A stretch of 38,886 nucleotides of DNA from Lysobacteraceae bacterium (GCA_018333835.1 JAGXSL010000001.1:1-38886), one strand, 5' to 3'; shown: positions 9,201 through 19,548, numbered from the stretch's first letter. Numbers and translations: made by a program. Notes: generated from the sequence alone by a model not told the origin.

Positions 9201-9787
9201 ACAGCGATCTAATCGCCGAGGTGCGTGCCGCCGAAGCCGCGAAGACGCCGGGCAAGGACGCGCTGAGCAGCGCCGTCGCCCGCTACGCCTTCAAGCTGAT
9301 GGCCTACAAGGACGAGTACGAGGTCGCCCGCCTCTACACCTCGGGCGAATTCGAGGCGCGTCTGAAGGAACAATTCGAGGACGGCGGTTCGCTGCGCTTC
9401 CATCTCGCGCCCCCCTTGCTCTCGAAGAAGGACGCCGACGGGCATCTGGTGAAGTCCGAGTACGGCCCGTGGATCTTCAGCGCCTTCAAGCTTCTCAAGC
9501 GCTTCAAGTTCCTGCGCGGTACGGCCCTCGATCCGATGGGCCATACGGAGGAGCGGAAGATGGAGCGCCGCCTGCGCGACGAGTACCTCGCGACGATCCG
9601 CGAGCTGCTGCCGAAGCTGTCTGCGGAAAATCACGCGCTGGCGGTGGAGATCGCCTCGGTGCCCGAACAGATCCGCGGCTTCGGCCACGTCAAACACCGG
9701 CATGTCCAAGCGGCAGAACGACTCCGCGCCGAGCTGCTGCGGCGCTGGGCCAGGCCCGGCATTCCGGCCACGGTGAGCGCCGGCTGA
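6230..9787 (+). CDS. Indolepyruvate ferredoxin oxidoreductase, fused alpha/beta subunits
   Basis: TPP-enzyme N-terminal domain (YLSGVQALVRLPLMQQMRDRAAQLNTAGFISGYRGSPLGGFD), ferredoxin-like cysteines (LVCEGCGDCSVKSACVSV...CNKDFSCVRGFCPSF), gamma-type domain (ILITGVGGTGVVTIGALLGMAAHLEG). Start taken at internal ATG 6230; the ORF track begins at TTG 6203. Confidence 0.92.
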   Translation: MSAVLPSATDRPTAASSIVDGEYTLDHKYTRAEGRIYLSGVQALVRLPLMQQMRDRAAQLNTAGFISGYRGSPLGGFDLELWKARKHLAASGIQFQPGINEDLGATMVWGSQQTNLWPGAKYDGVFGMWYGKGPGVDRSGDVFKHGNAAGTSKHGGVLVLAADDHACRSSTLPHGSEGEFVSAMMPVLNPAGVQDILDMGLLGWAMSRYTGRWVGFKTIAETVESSASVNVNPHQLDIVVPTDLELPPGGLNIRWPDPPLEQEMRLHQYAVKAAHAFARANRLDKIIYDSPKARLGIVTTGKSYLDVLQALEYLGIDHKDAESIGIRVYKVGMTWPLEPQGLRNFARGLEDIVVVEEKHAFIEAQMKEQFYNFDFGLDNGRRPSIVGKYDESGEWILPSTGELTPARIARVIAKRLNRFFQSEAITARLKWIAEKEQELALPRPLFPRVPTYCSGCPHNTSTQVPEGHRALGGIGCHYMVTWMDRRTDTFTQMGGEGATWCGQAPFVETPHVFQNLGDGTYFHSGSLAIRQAVSAKVNITYKILYNDAVAMTGGQPVDGTLTVPDIARQMRAEGIQTIVVVSDDIGKWSDPSIFPDGVQFFDRAELDAVHKKLAEVKGVSILIYDQTCAAEKRRRRKRKLMVDPAKRVVINSLVCEGCGDCSVKSACVSVLPKETEYGRKREIDQSGCNKDFSCVRGFCPSFVTVVDAPLRKRKPKARIDFDALPAPLVRSSLEQPWNILITGVGGTGVVTIGALLGMAAHLEGKGASVLDQTGLAQKGGAVTTHVRIGKRPAELHAVRIAAGEADLVLGCDMVVVNDYWSLSKIRADRTEVVLNTYQAMPASFLKAPDLQFPAEAIVETVRKSLGGRAPFTVDANRLATALCGDAIATNLFMLGYAWQLGLVPVSLEALMRAVELNGAAVEMNKQAFGWGRLAAIDLDKVIEAADAAPTQRSGTADALDDETISLNLDEAIARRVAFLTDYQDAAYAQRYSDLIAEVRAAEAAKTPGKDALSSAVARYAFKLMAYKDEYEVARLYTSGEFEARLKEQFEDGGSLRFHLAPPLLSKKDADGHLVKSEYGPWIFSAFKLLKRFKFLRGTALDPMGHTEERKMERRLRDEYLATIRELLPKLSAENHALAVEIASVPEQIRGFGHVKHRHVQAAERLRAELLRRWARPGIPATVSAG

Positions 9788-9807
9788 GTCCCGGCTCGAC
9801 CGCGGTC

Positions 9808-10986
9808 TCAAAACAGTTCGATCTCGCCCTCGTTCATGCTCTGCTGGGTGACCGGCTTGTGCGGCGGCCGCTCCCATTCGCCGCGGAACTCGCGGATGCG
9901 CGCCGACAGGCGCCGCAGCGCGGCCAACAGCTCCTGTTCGCTGCCTTCGCCGGCCTTGTTCAGCAGCTCCTGCAGGCCCACCGCCTCGCGGTTGATCGCC
10001 GAGAGCCGCTCCATGTGGGCCAGGGCCGCGCCCAGGGCCTGGGTGGCGATGTCCTCGAACTGCAGGGAACGCACCGCCTCGCCGACGTGTTGCTCCATCG
10101 CCGTGCCGGCGCCCTGGATCTCGCGCATTCCCTCGCTCAGGGTGCGCTGGATCTGGTCGACCTGGCGCAGCATGGCGGCCGATTCCTCCTTGGCGCCGCG
10201 CGAGCGGTCGAGGTCGCGGCTGGCCATGGTGCTGACGGTTTCGCGCACCTTGTGGATGGCTTCCTTGGCGTTGTAGGCGAGCTTGCGGATCTGCTCGTTG
10301 AAGGCGGTGCTGCGCTCGGAGAGGTTGCGCACCTCGTCGGCCACCACCGCGAAGCCGCGGCCGGCCTCGCCGGCACGGGCCGCCTCGATGGCGGCGTTGA
10401 GTGCCAGCAGGTTGGTCTGGTCGGCGATCGACTTCACGTCCTCCAGCAGGGCGAAGATGCCGTCGAGGTGCTGGGCCATCTGGTCGATCTGGCCGACGGT
10501 GGCGCTGCTCTGCCCGCTCACCTCCTCCAGCGCCTCGACCAGCTGCGACATCCGCGACGCGGCCTGGTGGGCGAAGCGCTGCACGTCGACGCCGCCGCCG
10601 TCGCTGCGGTCGACGATGCGGGCGACCGAATTGCCCTGCTCCTTGGAGCGGCGCATCATCGAATCGAAGCTGCTGCCGAGCTTGGCCACCGCCTCGCGGA
10701 TCAGCTCGCGGGTGCGGTTGACCTCGCTGCGGGTGCCCTCGATCTCGTTGGAGACGAAGCTGCGCAACTCGCCGAGCAGGGCGCGTTCCTCGGCGATCAC
10801 CCGGCCGGCGTCGCGGCTGCGTCCGCCGGTGGCGACCATCCAAAGGGAGCTGCCGAGCCAGGCGGCGATGACGAGCAACAGCAGCGCCCATTCCACGACC
10901 ACCGGCACGTCGAAGGCCTTGGCGAGGACAAGGACGAGGGAGAGCGCCAGCGGCGCGGCGGTGGCGATCAGGAGGCGCTGGAGCAT
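9808..10986 (-). CDS. Short methyl-accepting chemotaxis protein with CheZ-like motif and C-terminal -EIELF tail
   Basis: 392 aa; two hydrophobic segments near the N-terminus, no evident HAMP, signalling tip [44 protein letters not shown] at residues 310-316; C-terminus EGEIELF. Confidence 0.9.
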   Translation of the reverse strand: MLQRLLIATAAPLALSLVLVLAKAFDVPVVVEWALLLLVIAAWLGSSLWMVATGGRSRDAGRVIAEERALLGELRSFVSNEIEGTRSEVNRTRELIREAVAKLGSSFDSMMRRSKEQGNSVARIVDRSDGGGVDVQRFAHQAASRMSQLVEALEEVSGQSSATVGQIDQMAQHLDGIFALLEDVKSIADQTNLLALNAAIEAARAGEAGRGFAVVADEVRNLSERSTAFNEQIRKLAYNAKEAIHKVRETVSTMASRDLDRSRGAKEESAAMLRQVDQIQRTLSEGMREIQGAGTAMEQHVGEAVRSLQFEDIATQALGAALAHMERLSAINREAVGLQELLNKAGEGSEQELLAALRRLSARIREFRGEWERPPHKPVTQQSMNEGEIELF

Positions 10987-11058
10987 GGCGGTTTCCTTGC
11001 TGCTTGCCGGTGGTAACGGCCGGAAGCGGGGGTTCTTGATGGGGCGGAGGGCCGGCTC

Positions 11059-12105
11059 TCAGCCGCCGCGGGCGAGCTCGACCAGCCGCCCGGCGATGGC
11101 CTGCAGCGGCAGCACCTCGTCGGCCGCGCCCAGCCGGTAGGCGGCACCGGGCATGCCCCAGACCACGCTGCTGGCCTCGTCCTGCACCAGGGTGCGGATG
11201 CCGGCCTGGCGCAGGGCCAGAAGCTCGCGGCTGCCGTCGTCGCCCATGCCGGTGAGCAGGGCGGCGACGGCGTTGGCACCGGCGGCCTTCAGCACCGAGT
11301 TGAACATCACGCCCACCGAGGGCTTGTGGCGGTTGACCGGCTCGCCGTCGCTGACCCGGCAACGCCAGCGGGCGCCGTCGCGCACCACTTCGAGGTGCCG
11401 GCCACCGGGCGCGATGTAGGCGTGGCCGGCGAGGATCGGCGCGCCGTCCTCGGCCTGCATGACGACCATCGCCGAGTGCTTGTTCAGGCGTTCGGCGAAG
11501 GGCCGGCTGAACTCGGCCGGGATGTGCTGGGTGATGAGCGTGGCCGGCGCGTCGGCGGGCATCATCTCCAGCACCACGCGCAGGGCCTCGGTGCCGCCGG
11601 CCGAGGCGCCGATGGCGATCAGCTTGTCGGTGGTGCGGAAGCCCATGGCCATCGCCGGGGCGGCCACCACGGGCTTCTCCACCGGCCGCGGCGGCAGGGC
11701 GATGATCCGCGCCCGGGCCGCCATCTTCACCTTCTCGCAGAGGATCGGGCCGTAGGCGGAGAGACCCTTGGCGAGATCGAGCTTGGGCTTGGTGACGAAA
11801 TCGATGGCGCCCAGTTCCAGCGCCTTCAGGGTGACGTCGGCGCCGACCTCGGTGAGGCTCGACACCATCACCACCGGCAACGGGTGCAGGCGCATCAGGT
11901 TGGCGAGAAACTGCAAGCCGTCCATGCGCGGCATCTCGACGTCCAGCGTGAGCACGTCGGGCTTGAGCAGCTTGATCTTCTCGCGGGCGATGATCGGGTC
12001 GGGCGCGGCGCCCACGACCTCGATCTCGGGATCCTTCGACAGGATCCCGGTGAGCAGCTGCCGCACCAGGGCGGAATCGTCGATGATCAGGACCTTGACG
12101 GGCAT
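11059..12105 (-). CDS. cheB: Chemotaxis response regulator protein-glutamate methylesterase CheB
   Basis: 348 aa; receiver ([31 protein letters not shown]...[16 protein letters not shown]) plus methylesterase domain ([38 protein letters not shown]). Confidence 0.96.
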   Translation of the reverse strand: MPVKVLIIDDSALVRQLLTGILSKDPEIEVVGAAPDPIIAREKIKLLKPDVLTLDVEMPRMDGLQFLANLMRLHPLPVVMVSSLTEVGADVTLKALELGAIDFVTKPKLDLAKGLSAYGPILCEKVKMAARARIIALPPRPVEKPVVAAPAMAMGFRTTDKLIAIGASAGGTEALRVVLEMMPADAPATLITQHIPAEFSRPFAERLNKHSAMVVMQAEDGAPILAGHAYIAPGGRHLEVVRDGARWRCRVSDGEPVNRHKPSVGVMFNSVLKAAGANAVAALLTGMGDDGSRELLALRQAGIRTLVQDEASSVVWGMPGAAYRLGAADEVLPLQAIAGRLVELARGG

Positions 12106-12731
12106 CAGAACAGCTCCACGGAGCCGGCGATCGGCGTCTGCCGCAAGCGCTCCTTGTAGGCGAACTCCTCGGCGGCCACGGCATCGTCGTGGGCGTGCGG
12201 CAGCAGCTTGACCATGGCCTTGCCGGTGGTCGGGAAGTAGCAGATCTTGCGCGGGTGGATGCCGCCCAGGTCCTTGGCGACGACGTGGATCTTCTCGTCG
12301 CGCAGGAAACCGGAAATGAACTGGGCATTGCGGGTGCCGACCGGCATCGCGGTGAAGCCCTTCAGCACGTTGCCGCCGCCGAACACCTTGGCCTCGAAGC
12401 GCTCGCGGCGGGCGCCGGCCTTGATCAGCTCGTTGATCAGCAGCTCCATCGCGTGCAGGCCGTAGCGCGCCGGGGCACCGTCGCTGCCGTCACCATCGGG
12501 CAGCATGAAGTGGTTGATCCCGCCCAGGCCCAGCACCGGGTCGCGCAGGCAGGCCGCCACGCAGGAGCCGAGCACGGTCATCAGGCCGACCGGCTCGCCG
12601 GTGACGAAGAACTCGGCCGGCAGGATCTTGATGACGTCGGTGTTGAGCTGGGCGTCGCGGTAGACCAGTGGCGAGGCGCGTGAACGCGCCGAGGCCTCGG
12701 CATCCAGCGCGCGGGCGGCGCGGATCCTCAT
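12105..12731 (-). CDS. cheD: Chemoreceptor glutamine deamidase CheD
   Basis: [14 protein letters not shown]...; [44 protein letters not shown]. The start overlaps the cheR stop (ATGA). C-terminus AGSVELF. Confidence 0.92.
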   Translation of the reverse strand: MRIRAARALDAEASARSRASPLVYRDAQLNTDVIKILPAEFFVTGEPVGLMTVLGSCVAACLRDPVLGLGGINHFMLPDGDGSDGAPARYGLHAMELLINELIKAGARRERFEAKVFGGGNVLKGFTAMPVGTRNAQFISGFLRDEKIHVVAKDLGGIHPRKICYFPTTGKAMVKLLPHAHDDAVAAEEFAYKERLRQTPIAGSVELF

Positions 12732-13579
12732 GCCCGCACCCCGGCGCGGCGGTACAGCGAGCGTCCGCAACTGGCGACGATATCGCCGGCGTGCAGGTAG
12801 TTCTCGGAATGGCCGGTGTAGAGCAGGCCCTCCGGCTCCATCTTTTGCACGATCCTGGCGAGGATCGCGCGCTGGGTCGGCTTGTCGAAGTAGATCATCA
12901 CGTTGCGGCAGAACACCGCGGCGAAGGCCGGCGAGTCCGGGTAGCGGGCATCGAGCAGGTTGAGCGGCTCGAAGCGGACCAGGGCACGCAGCGCCGGATG
13001 GACCCGGGCCAGGCCCTCGTTGGCGCCGGTGCCGCGCTGGAAGAAGCGCTTGCGGCGGGCGTCGGAGAGCCCGGCGATGCGCTCCAGCGGGTAGACACCG
13101 CGCTCGGCGGTGGCCAGGACATGCGTGTCGACGTCGGTGGCCCAGAGCCGCACCGGCGGTTGCAGCGTGCCCCAGGCCTCGCAGGCGGTGATCAGGATGG
13201 AATACGGCTCCTCGCCGGTGGAGGCCGCGCAGCACCAGAGGTCGATCGTGCCGCCGCGGGCCCTGAGCTGCTCGAACTGTCCAGCCAGCAGTTCGAAATG
13301 GTGGGCCTCGCGGAAGAAACTCGTCAGGTTGGTGGTCAGCGCGTTGGTGAACTGCTGCCATTCCTCGGCGTCGGCGGGCTGGCGGTCGAGGTGGGCGAGG
13401 TAGTCCTCGAAGCGCGCGAGGCCGAGCACGCGCAGCCGCCGCGAGAGCCGGCTGTAGACCATGTCGCGCTTGCTGTCGGTGAGCGCGATGCCGACGCGCT
13501 GGTGGATCAGCGCGCAGACCCGATGGAAATCGCGGTCGGTGTACTCGAAGTCGCGCTGACCGAGGCCGCCTGGACTCAC
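12728..13579 (-). CDS. cheR: Chemotaxis protein methyltransferase CheR
   Basis: 283 aa; [52 protein letters not shown]. Confidence 0.95.
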   Translation of the reverse strand: MSPGGLGQRDFEYTDRDFHRVCALIHQRVGIALTDSKRDMVYSRLSRRLRVLGLARFEDYLAHLDRQPADAEEWQQFTNALTTNLTSFFREAHHFELLAGQFEQLRARGGTIDLWCCAASTGEEPYSILITACEAWGTLQPPVRLWATDVDTHVLATAERGVYPLERIAGLSDARRKRFFQRGTGANEGLARVHPALRALVRFEPLNLLDARYPDSPAFAAVFCRNVMIYFDKPTQRAILARIVQKMEPEGLLYTGHSENYLHAGDIVASCGRSLYRRAGVRA

Positions 13580-16452
13580 GCTCCGCCCCCGCCCCCGCTC
13601 CCGCCGTCGGCGAGGCGGAAGCGGGCGACCAGGGCGACCAGGTCGGTGGCCTGTTCTTCCGCCGAGCGCGCCGCGGCCGAGGCCTCCTCGACCAATGCAG
13701 CGTTTTGTTGCGTGGTCTCGTCGATGCGGGCGATCGCCTGCTGGATTTGCTCCAGGCCCTGGGCCTGCTCGACCGAGGCCGCGGAGATCTCGCCGACCAG
13801 GTCGGTGACGCGCTTCACCGCCGCCACCACCTCCTGCATGGTGCTACCGGCCTTGCCGGCCACCGCGGCGCCGGCGCCGATGCGCCGGCCGGATTCCTCG
13901 ACGATGCCGCGGATCTGCCGGGAGGCTTCGGCCGAGCGTTGCGCCAACGCCCGCACCTCGGCGGCGACCACCGCGAAGCCGCGGCCCTGTTCGCCGGCAC
14001 GCGCGGCCTCGATGGCGGCGTTGATGGCGAGGAGGTTGGTCTGGAAGGCGATGCCGTTGATGGTGCCGACGATCTCGCCGATCTTCTTCGAGCTGGCCTG
14101 GATCTGGGCCATGGTGGCGACCACCTCGTCGACCAGCCGGCCACCGGCCACCGCCGCCTCGGCGGTGCCGTGCGACAGGCTCGCCGCCTGGCGGGCGGCT
14201 TCGGCGTTCTGTCGCACGGTGGCGGTGAGTTGCGCCATCGAGGAGGCGGTCTCCTCCAGGCTGGCGGCCTGCTGCTCGGTGCGCACCGAGAGGTCGGCGT
14301 TGCCGGCGGCGATCTCGGCCGAGGCGGTGGTGATGGAGTGCGCCGCCTCGTGGATGGCGGCGATGATCCCGGCCAGCCGCTCGATGCCGGTGTTGGCGTC
14401 GTCGCGCATGCGCGCGAAGACGCCGCGCAGCTCGGCCTCGGAGCGCACCGAGAGGTCGTCCTCGGCGAGCGCCGCCAGCACGCCCTGCACTTCCTCGACG
14501 CCGGCGCGGGTGGCGGCCAGCAGTTCGTTGATGGCGGCCGCCAGTTCGCGCAGGAAACCCTGCTTGCCCTCCAGCGGGAGGTTGGCGGAGAGGTCGCCGG
14601 CGGCGGCGGCCCCGACCACCGCCGCGACTTCGCGCTGCACGGCGAGCTCGGCGCTGCGCTCGGTCCAGCCGACCACGCTGCCGCAGTAGGTGCCGGCATC
14701 GTCGAACCAGGGGCTGATGGCGAGGCGGAAGGTGCGACCACCGAAAACCTGCTCGATCTCGTACGGGCTGCGCGTCGCCGGATCGAGCGGGTGCAGGCGG
14801 CCGAAATCGGCTCCCACCGGATCCGCGGCCGGGAAGCCGGGAGCAGCGTCCGCCAGGGCCGGTGCGGCATCGGCGAAGAGGGCGCGCAGCGCCCGGTTGG
14901 CGTAGCGGATGGCGTGCCCGCGGTCGGTGATGAGCACCGCGCTGGAGGCGGCGTCGAGGGCATTGGCGATCGCCGCCGTCTCCTCGGCCAGCCGTCGCAT
15001 CTGCTCGGCGGCGCGGCGTTCGACCTCCTGGCGCTCGCCGAGCCGCTGCGCCATGTCGCCCAAGGCGTGGTTGAGGGTGGCGAGCTCGGCGCGGGCGGTG
15101 GTATCGGGGCGGGCATCGAGGTTGCCGGCCGCCACCGCGCCGGCGAACTCCACGGCACGGGCGAGCGGCCGTGCAACCAGGCGGCGTGCCAGCCAGGCCA
15201 CCGCCCAAGCGATCGCCAGCGCCCCGAACAGTGCCGCCAGCAAGATCTGCCGGCCCAGTGCCACGGCATCGGCGCGCACCGTCTGTTCGGGCAATTGCGC
15301 CAGCAGCCGCCAGCCGAAGGGCTCAAACCGGCGCAAGGTGATGAGGTGCGGCTCAAGGCGAGCCGTGCCGTCCTCGGCCCAGACCGGCAGATCGATCCGA
15401 TGGTTGCCGTCTTCAAGGGCGAAAGCCGCGGCCAACGCCGCGCCGGCCGGGTCGGTCCCGGCGAGCGGCTGCCCGGCAAGCTGCGGGTGGACCCGCAGCA
15501 GGGCCTCGCCGGCGCGCTCCTCCAGCACCACGAGATGGCCGCCGTCGCCCAAGTCCAGCCCGGCGAGCTTGCCGGCCAAGGACTCCAACACGCGGTCGTA
15601 GCGGATGCCGACGAGAACCGCGCCGACCACCGCGCCCTCGTCGTCGACGGTGCCGCCGGCCGAGAACACCGGCTCGTAGTGGGTGATGAAGTCGATGCCA
15701 TGCAGGCGCTCGGCCCCGGTGTACGGCTCGCCATTCAGCAGCCGGGCATGGGCCGGGTGCTCGGCCGGCAGCACCTCGCCGAGGGTGCGGTTGCCGTCGG
15801 CATCCATCAGCGAGGAAGACAGCGCCACCAACTCGTCGCCGTCGAGCACGTAGACCACGGCGGCGGCCTCGGTGTTGGTGGTGAAGTCGTCGACCAGCAC
15901 GGTGTCGGCATTGAGCAGGCGGTCGTCGAAGCGCAGTGCCGGCGCATCGCGGGTCCCGATCGGCAGGCGCTCTTCATCGTTGCGGACGACCACGGTCTGC
16001 GGCAGCACGCCGAGGAAGGCGCCGTACATGCGCAGCACTTCGCCGTCGAGCGCCTCGCGGTAGACCGCGAGGGTCGACAGCACGGCGTCGGTGGAGCCGG
16101 CGAGGCCCTGCTCGACCCGTTTCGACAAGGCGCCACTGCCGGCCTGCACGGCGATCAGCGCGACCAGCCCGAGCACGCCCACCACCACCGCGCCGGCGAC
16201 CAGGCTGAGCCGCCCGCCGATGCTCCACTCGCGGCCGTCGGCGGTGCGCAGCAGGGCGAGGCCTCGGCCGGCGAAAGCACCCAGCCGGGAGAGCGGCGGC
16301 CAAGCCGTCACGCGGGCCAGCGCCCCGGCCAGCCGGGCGCGCAGCGACGCGCAGGTTCCGGCCAGCCACGCGCCCGCGGCCGCGGCGCGCCGGGCCATGC
16401 CGGTGGCCGATTGCCGCAAGGCCGCCCACGTCGCTGCGATCCCCCTGCCCAT
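13576..16452 (-). CDS. Large methyl-accepting chemotaxis protein (periplasmic sensor, HAMP, PAS, MCP signalling domain)
   Basis: ORF track extends to 16494, but that overlaps cheW; ATG at 16452 chosen. TM regions, Cache-like periplasmic region, PAS ([22 protein letters not shown]), signalling tip [36 protein letters not shown]. Confidence 0.92.
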   Translation of the reverse strand: MGRGIAATWAALRQSATGMARRAAAAGAWLAGTCASLRARLAGALARVTAWPPLSRLGAFAGRGLALLRTADGREWSIGGRLSLVAGAVVVGVLGLVALIAVQAGSGALSKRVEQGLAGSTDAVLSTLAVYREALDGEVLRMYGAFLGVLPQTVVVRNDEERLPIGTRDAPALRFDDRLLNADTVLVDDFTTNTEAAAVVYVLDGDELVALSSSLMDADGNRTLGEVLPAEHPAHARLLNGEPYTGAERLHGIDFITHYEPVFSAGGTVDDEGAVVGAVLVGIRYDRVLESLAGKLAGLDLGDGGHLVVLEERAGEALLRVHPQLAGQPLAGTDPAGAALAAAFALEDGNHRIDLPVWAEDGTARLEPHLITLRRFEPFGWRLLAQLPEQTVRADAVALGRQILLAALFGALAIAWAVAWLARRLVARPLARAVEFAGAVAAGNLDARPDTTARAELATLNHALGDMAQRLGERQEVERRAAEQMRRLAEETAAIANALDAASSAVLITDRGHAIRYANRALRALFADAAPALADAAPGFPAADPVGADFGRLHPLDPATRSPYEIEQVFGGRTFRLAISPWFDDAGTYCGSVVGWTERSAELAVQREVAAVVGAAAAGDLSANLPLEGKQGFLRELAAAINELLAATRAGVEEVQGVLAALAEDDLSVRSEAELRGVFARMRDDANTGIERLAGIIAAIHEAAHSITTASAEIAAGNADLSVRTEQQAASLEETASSMAQLTATVRQNAEAARQAASLSHGTAEAAVAGGRLVDEVVATMAQIQASSKKIGEIVGTINGIAFQTNLLAINAAIEAARAGEQGRGFAVVAAEVRALAQRSAEASRQIRGIVEESGRRIGAGAAVAGKAGSTMQEVVAAVKRVTDLVGEISAASVEQAQGLEQIQQAIARIDETTQQNAALVEEASAAARSAEEQATDLVALVARFRLADGGSGGGGGA

Positions 16453-16471
16453 GCGTCTTCCCCGTCCCGGC

Positions 16472-16939
16472 TCAGGCGGCCGCCGGGGCGGCACCGGTGA
16501 TGTCGGCGCTCAGCACCAGCGACTCGATGTCGAGCAGGATCAACATGCGCTCACCGACGGTGGCGATGCCGGAGATGAAGCGGGTGTCGATGACGCCGCC
16601 GAATTCCGGCGTCGGCCGGATGTCCTCGCGGCCGACGTTGACCACGTCGGAAACGCCATCGACCACCGCCGCGATCACCTTGCCCTTGAGGTTCAACACG
16701 ATCATCACGGTGAACTCGTCGTAGGCGGCCTCGCCGAGCCGGAACTTCAGCCGCAGGTCGACCACCGGCACGATGACACCGCGCAGGTTGATCACCCCCT
16801 TCACGTAGTCCGGCGCCTCCGGCACCCGGGTGACGGTGTCGTAGCCGCGGATCTCCTGCACGGCGAGGATGTCGACGCCGTACTCCTCCTGGCCGAGCTT
16901 GAAGGCGAGGAATTCCTGGGTGCTCGCGCTGGCGTTCAT
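16472..16939 (-). CDS. cheW: Chemotaxis coupling protein CheW
   Basis: 155 aa; [57 protein letters not shown]. Confidence 0.95.
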   Translation of the reverse strand: MNASASTQEFLAFKLGQEEYGVDILAVQEIRGYDTVTRVPEAPDYVKGVINLRGVIVPVVDLRLKFRLGEAAYDEFTVMIVLNLKGKVIAAVVDGVSDVVNVGREDIRPTPEFGGVIDTRFISGIATVGERMLILLDIESLVLSADITGAAPAAA

Positions 16940-17017
16940 GGTTGGCTCCTCGGGACGGGTTGGAAGATCATCATGCGGGTTCGACGGTACGGGTCTGCAT
17001 CGGAACGGCTCGGGGCC

Positions 17018-19102
17018 TCAGGCCGCCTTGCCGACGTGCCGCCCCCGCACCAGTCCCGGCACGTCGAGGATCAACGCCACCCGGCCGTCGCCGAGGATGG
17101 TGGCGCCCGAGATGCCGTTGATCCTGCGGTAGTTCGTTTCCAGGCTCTTGACGACGACCTGCTGCTGGCCGATCAGCTCGTCGACCTCGAGCGCCAGCTT
17201 CTGGCCGTCGCCCTCGACCACCACGCTGATCGGCGGCTTGTCGCGCCCGCCCATGCCGAAATGCTCGCCCAAGTGGACCATCGGCAGGTACTCGCCGCGC
17301 ACCTTGAGCACGCGGCCCTCGCCGCTGACCGTGCGGACGTTCTCGGCGGCCGGCTTCATCGATTCGACGACATGGCCGAGCGGCAGCACGAAGACCTCCT
17401 CGCCGACGGCGACGGTCATGCCGTCGAGGATGGCCAGCGTGAGCGGCAGCTTGATGGTGACCTTGGTGCCCTTGCCCGGCGCGCTCTCCAGCACGGTCTC
17501 ACCGCCCAGGCCCTGGATGTTGCGGCGCACCACGTCCATGCCGACGCCGCGGCCGGAGAGGTCGGTCACCGCCTCGGCGGTGGAGAAGCCGGGTGCGAAG
17601 ATCAGGCCCCAGACCTCGGCGTCGGTCGGGTTGTCGGACACCGCGATGCCCTTCTCGCGGGCCTTGGCGAGGATGCGCTCGCGGTGGAGGCCCTTGCCGT
17701 CGTCGCTGACCTCGATGACGATGTTGCCGCCCTGGTGCGAGGCCGCGAGCGTGATGCTGCCGACCGGGTCCTTGCCGGCGCGGACGCGGTCCTCGGTGGT
17801 CTCGATGCCGTGGTCGATGGCGTTGCGCACGAGGTGCACCAGAGGGTCGCTGATCTTCTCGATGAGGCCCTTGTCGAGTTCGGTGCTCTCGCCGAAGGTC
17901 TTCAGCGTCACCTGTTTGCCCAGCCGGGAGGCGAGGTCGCGCACCAGCCGCGGGAAGCGCCGGAACACCGCCTCCACCGGCAGCATGCGGACGCCGATCA
18001 CGGCCTCCTGCAAGTCGCGGGTGTTGCGCTCCAAGGTCTCCAGCCCGGCCATCAGGCGCTCGGCGAGCGGGCCCTCGACGCTGCCGCCGAGCTGCTTCAG
18101 CATGGCCTGGGTGATCACCAGCTCGCCGACCAGGTTGATCAGCAGGTCGACCTTGCTGGCCTGCACGCGGATCGAGGCGTCTTCGCCCCCCGTGGTGCCG
18201 CCACTGCCCCCGCCACCGCCACCGGGCGCGGCGCCGGCGGCCGCTACGGCGGGCGCGGCCGCGACGACGGATGCGGCGGCCTCGGGTGCCTCGGGCGCGA
18301 CGGCCGGCGCGGCGGCTTCGGTTTCGCCGACCGTGGCGGTGGTGGCGGTGGCCGCGGCGGGGGCCGCGACGCCGTCGCCGTGGATGCCGAGGTCGCATTC
18401 GTCCTCGACCCAGGCGAAGGCCTCGCGGATCGCGGCCTCGCTGGCGCCGCCCGGCAGCTCCAGCGTCCAGCGGAGGTAGCTCCGGCTCGGCTCGACGTCG
18501 GCGAAGGCCGGCAGCGCCGAGGCGTCGCAAGCACTCTTCAGCGGGCCGAGTTCGGCCAGCTCGCGCAGAATGCGCAGCGGGTCGTTGCCGCTCAGGAACA
18601 TCGAGGGCTTGGGCGCGAACGCGATGCGGAAGGCGTCCGGCGCCTTCGGCCGGGCCGGCGTCGCCACCTTCGCCGCGGCGCCGGCGCCGGCGCCGGCGCC
18701 GACGGCGATCGTCGCCTTGCCGGTGAGCACCGCGTTGAGCTGGGCGACGATGCCGGTGCCGTCGTCGGTCGGCGGCACGCCGGCCTCGGCGGCCTTCAGC
18801 AGGCCGCGCAGCACGTCGACCGAGGCCAGCAGGGCGTCCATCGCGTCGGTGGTCAGCGGCCGCTTGCCGGCGCGGAGTTCGTCGAGCAGGGTCTCCAGCA
18901 CGTGGGTGAGTCCGGCCACCTTGGTGAAGCCGAAGGTGGCCGAGCCGCCCTTGATCGAATGCGCGGCGCGGAACACCGCGTTGATGGTGTCGGCGCTGCC
19001 GCGGCCGGCCTCGAGGTCGAGCAGGCCGGCCTCCATCACTTCGAGGCCTTCGCGGCTTTCCTCGAAGAAGGTGGCGTGGAATCGCTTGAGGTCGTTGCTC
19101 AT
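17018..19102 (-). CDS. cheA: Chemotaxis histidine kinase CheA (copy with P2-like region)
   Basis: 694 aa; HPt AAHSIKGGSATFGF, dimerisation/kinase VDLLINLVGELVITQAMLKQL, LVRNAIDHGIE, DLSGRGVGMDVVRRNI, C-terminal CheW-like domain; central PDAFRIAFAPKPSMFLSGNDPLRILRELAELG region. Confidence 0.95.
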   Translation of the reverse strand: MSNDLKRFHATFFEESREGLEVMEAGLLDLEAGRGSADTINAVFRAAHSIKGGSATFGFTKVAGLTHVLETLLDELRAGKRPLTTDAMDALLASVDVLRGLLKAAEAGVPPTDDGTGIVAQLNAVLTGKATIAVGAGAGAGAAAKVATPARPKAPDAFRIAFAPKPSMFLSGNDPLRILRELAELGPLKSACDASALPAFADVEPSRSYLRWTLELPGGASEAAIREAFAWVEDECDLGIHGDGVAAPAAATATTATVGETEAAAPAVAPEAPEAAASVVAAAPAVAAAGAAPGGGGGGSGGTTGGEDASIRVQASKVDLLINLVGELVITQAMLKQLGGSVEGPLAERLMAGLETLERNTRDLQEAVIGVRMLPVEAVFRRFPRLVRDLASRLGKQVTLKTFGESTELDKGLIEKISDPLVHLVRNAIDHGIETTEDRVRAGKDPVGSITLAASHQGGNIVIEVSDDGKGLHRERILAKAREKGIAVSDNPTDAEVWGLIFAPGFSTAEAVTDLSGRGVGMDVVRRNIQGLGGETVLESAPGKGTKVTIKLPLTLAILDGMTVAVGEEVFVLPLGHVVESMKPAAENVRTVSGEGRVLKVRGEYLPMVHLGEHFGMGGRDKPPISVVVEGDGQKLALEVDELIGQQQVVVKSLETNYRRINGISGATILGDGRVALILDVPGLVRGRHVGKAA
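18677..18700. repeat. In-frame hexanucleotide repeat (gcgccg)n in the cheA linker
   Basis: gcgccggcgccggcgccggcgcc encodes the GAGAGAGA linker of CheA. Confidence 0.7.
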
Positions 19103-19131
19103 CGGATGCCCTTAGGGAACCAACCGCGGAT

Positions 19132-19163
19132 CGGTGGCGCGCGCCGGCATCGTGCCGGTGGCG
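19132..19163. other. GC-rich imperfect hairpin between cheY and downstream cheA
   Basis: ggcgcgcgCCGGCAtcgTGCCGGtggcgcc: perfect 6-bp core with 3-nt loop, extended imperfectly by GGCGC/GCGCC. Confidence 0.5.
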
Positions 19164-19166
19164 CCG

Positions 19167-19532
19167 TCAGCCCAGCACTTTCCTGACCGTCGCGACCAGC
19201 TGATCGGGATTGAAGGGCTTGACCAGCCAGCCGGTGGCCCCCGCCGCCTTGCCCTCGGCCTTCTTGTCGGTGCCGGCCTCGGTGGTCAGCATCAGCAGTG
19301 GCGTGAACTTGTAGTCGGGCAGGGCGCGCAGGTGCTTGATCAGGGTGATGCCGTCCATGTTCGGCATGTTGATGTCGGTCACCACCGCGTTGAACTTGGC
19401 ACCCTTGGCCTTGTCGAGCGCAACGACACCGTCCTCGGCCTCGGTCACGGTGAAGCCGGCACCCGACAGGGTGAAGGCGACCATCTGTCGCATCGAGGCG
19501 GAATCGTCGACGACCAGGATGTGCGCGGTCAT
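19167..19532 (-). CDS. CheY-like response regulator (accessory chemotaxis module)
   Basis: 121 aa single receiver domain: ILVVDDSASMRQMVAFTL, VVTDINMPNMDGITLIKHL, GWLVKPFNPDQLV. Confidence 0.93.
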   Translation of the reverse strand: MTAHILVVDDSASMRQMVAFTLSGAGFTVTEAEDGVVALDKAKGAKFNAVVTDINMPNMDGITLIKHLRALPDYKFTPLLMLTTEAGTDKKAEGKAAGATGWLVKPFNPDQLVATVRKVLG

Positions 19533-19548
19533 GGGGCGGTCCTTGGGA

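Noticed and set aside
13705-16500. 931-aa and overlapping 1031-aa plus-strand ORFs opposite the large MCP and cheA
   Set aside because: Low-complexity G/A/R/H-rich translations antisense to well-supported genes; GC artefacts.
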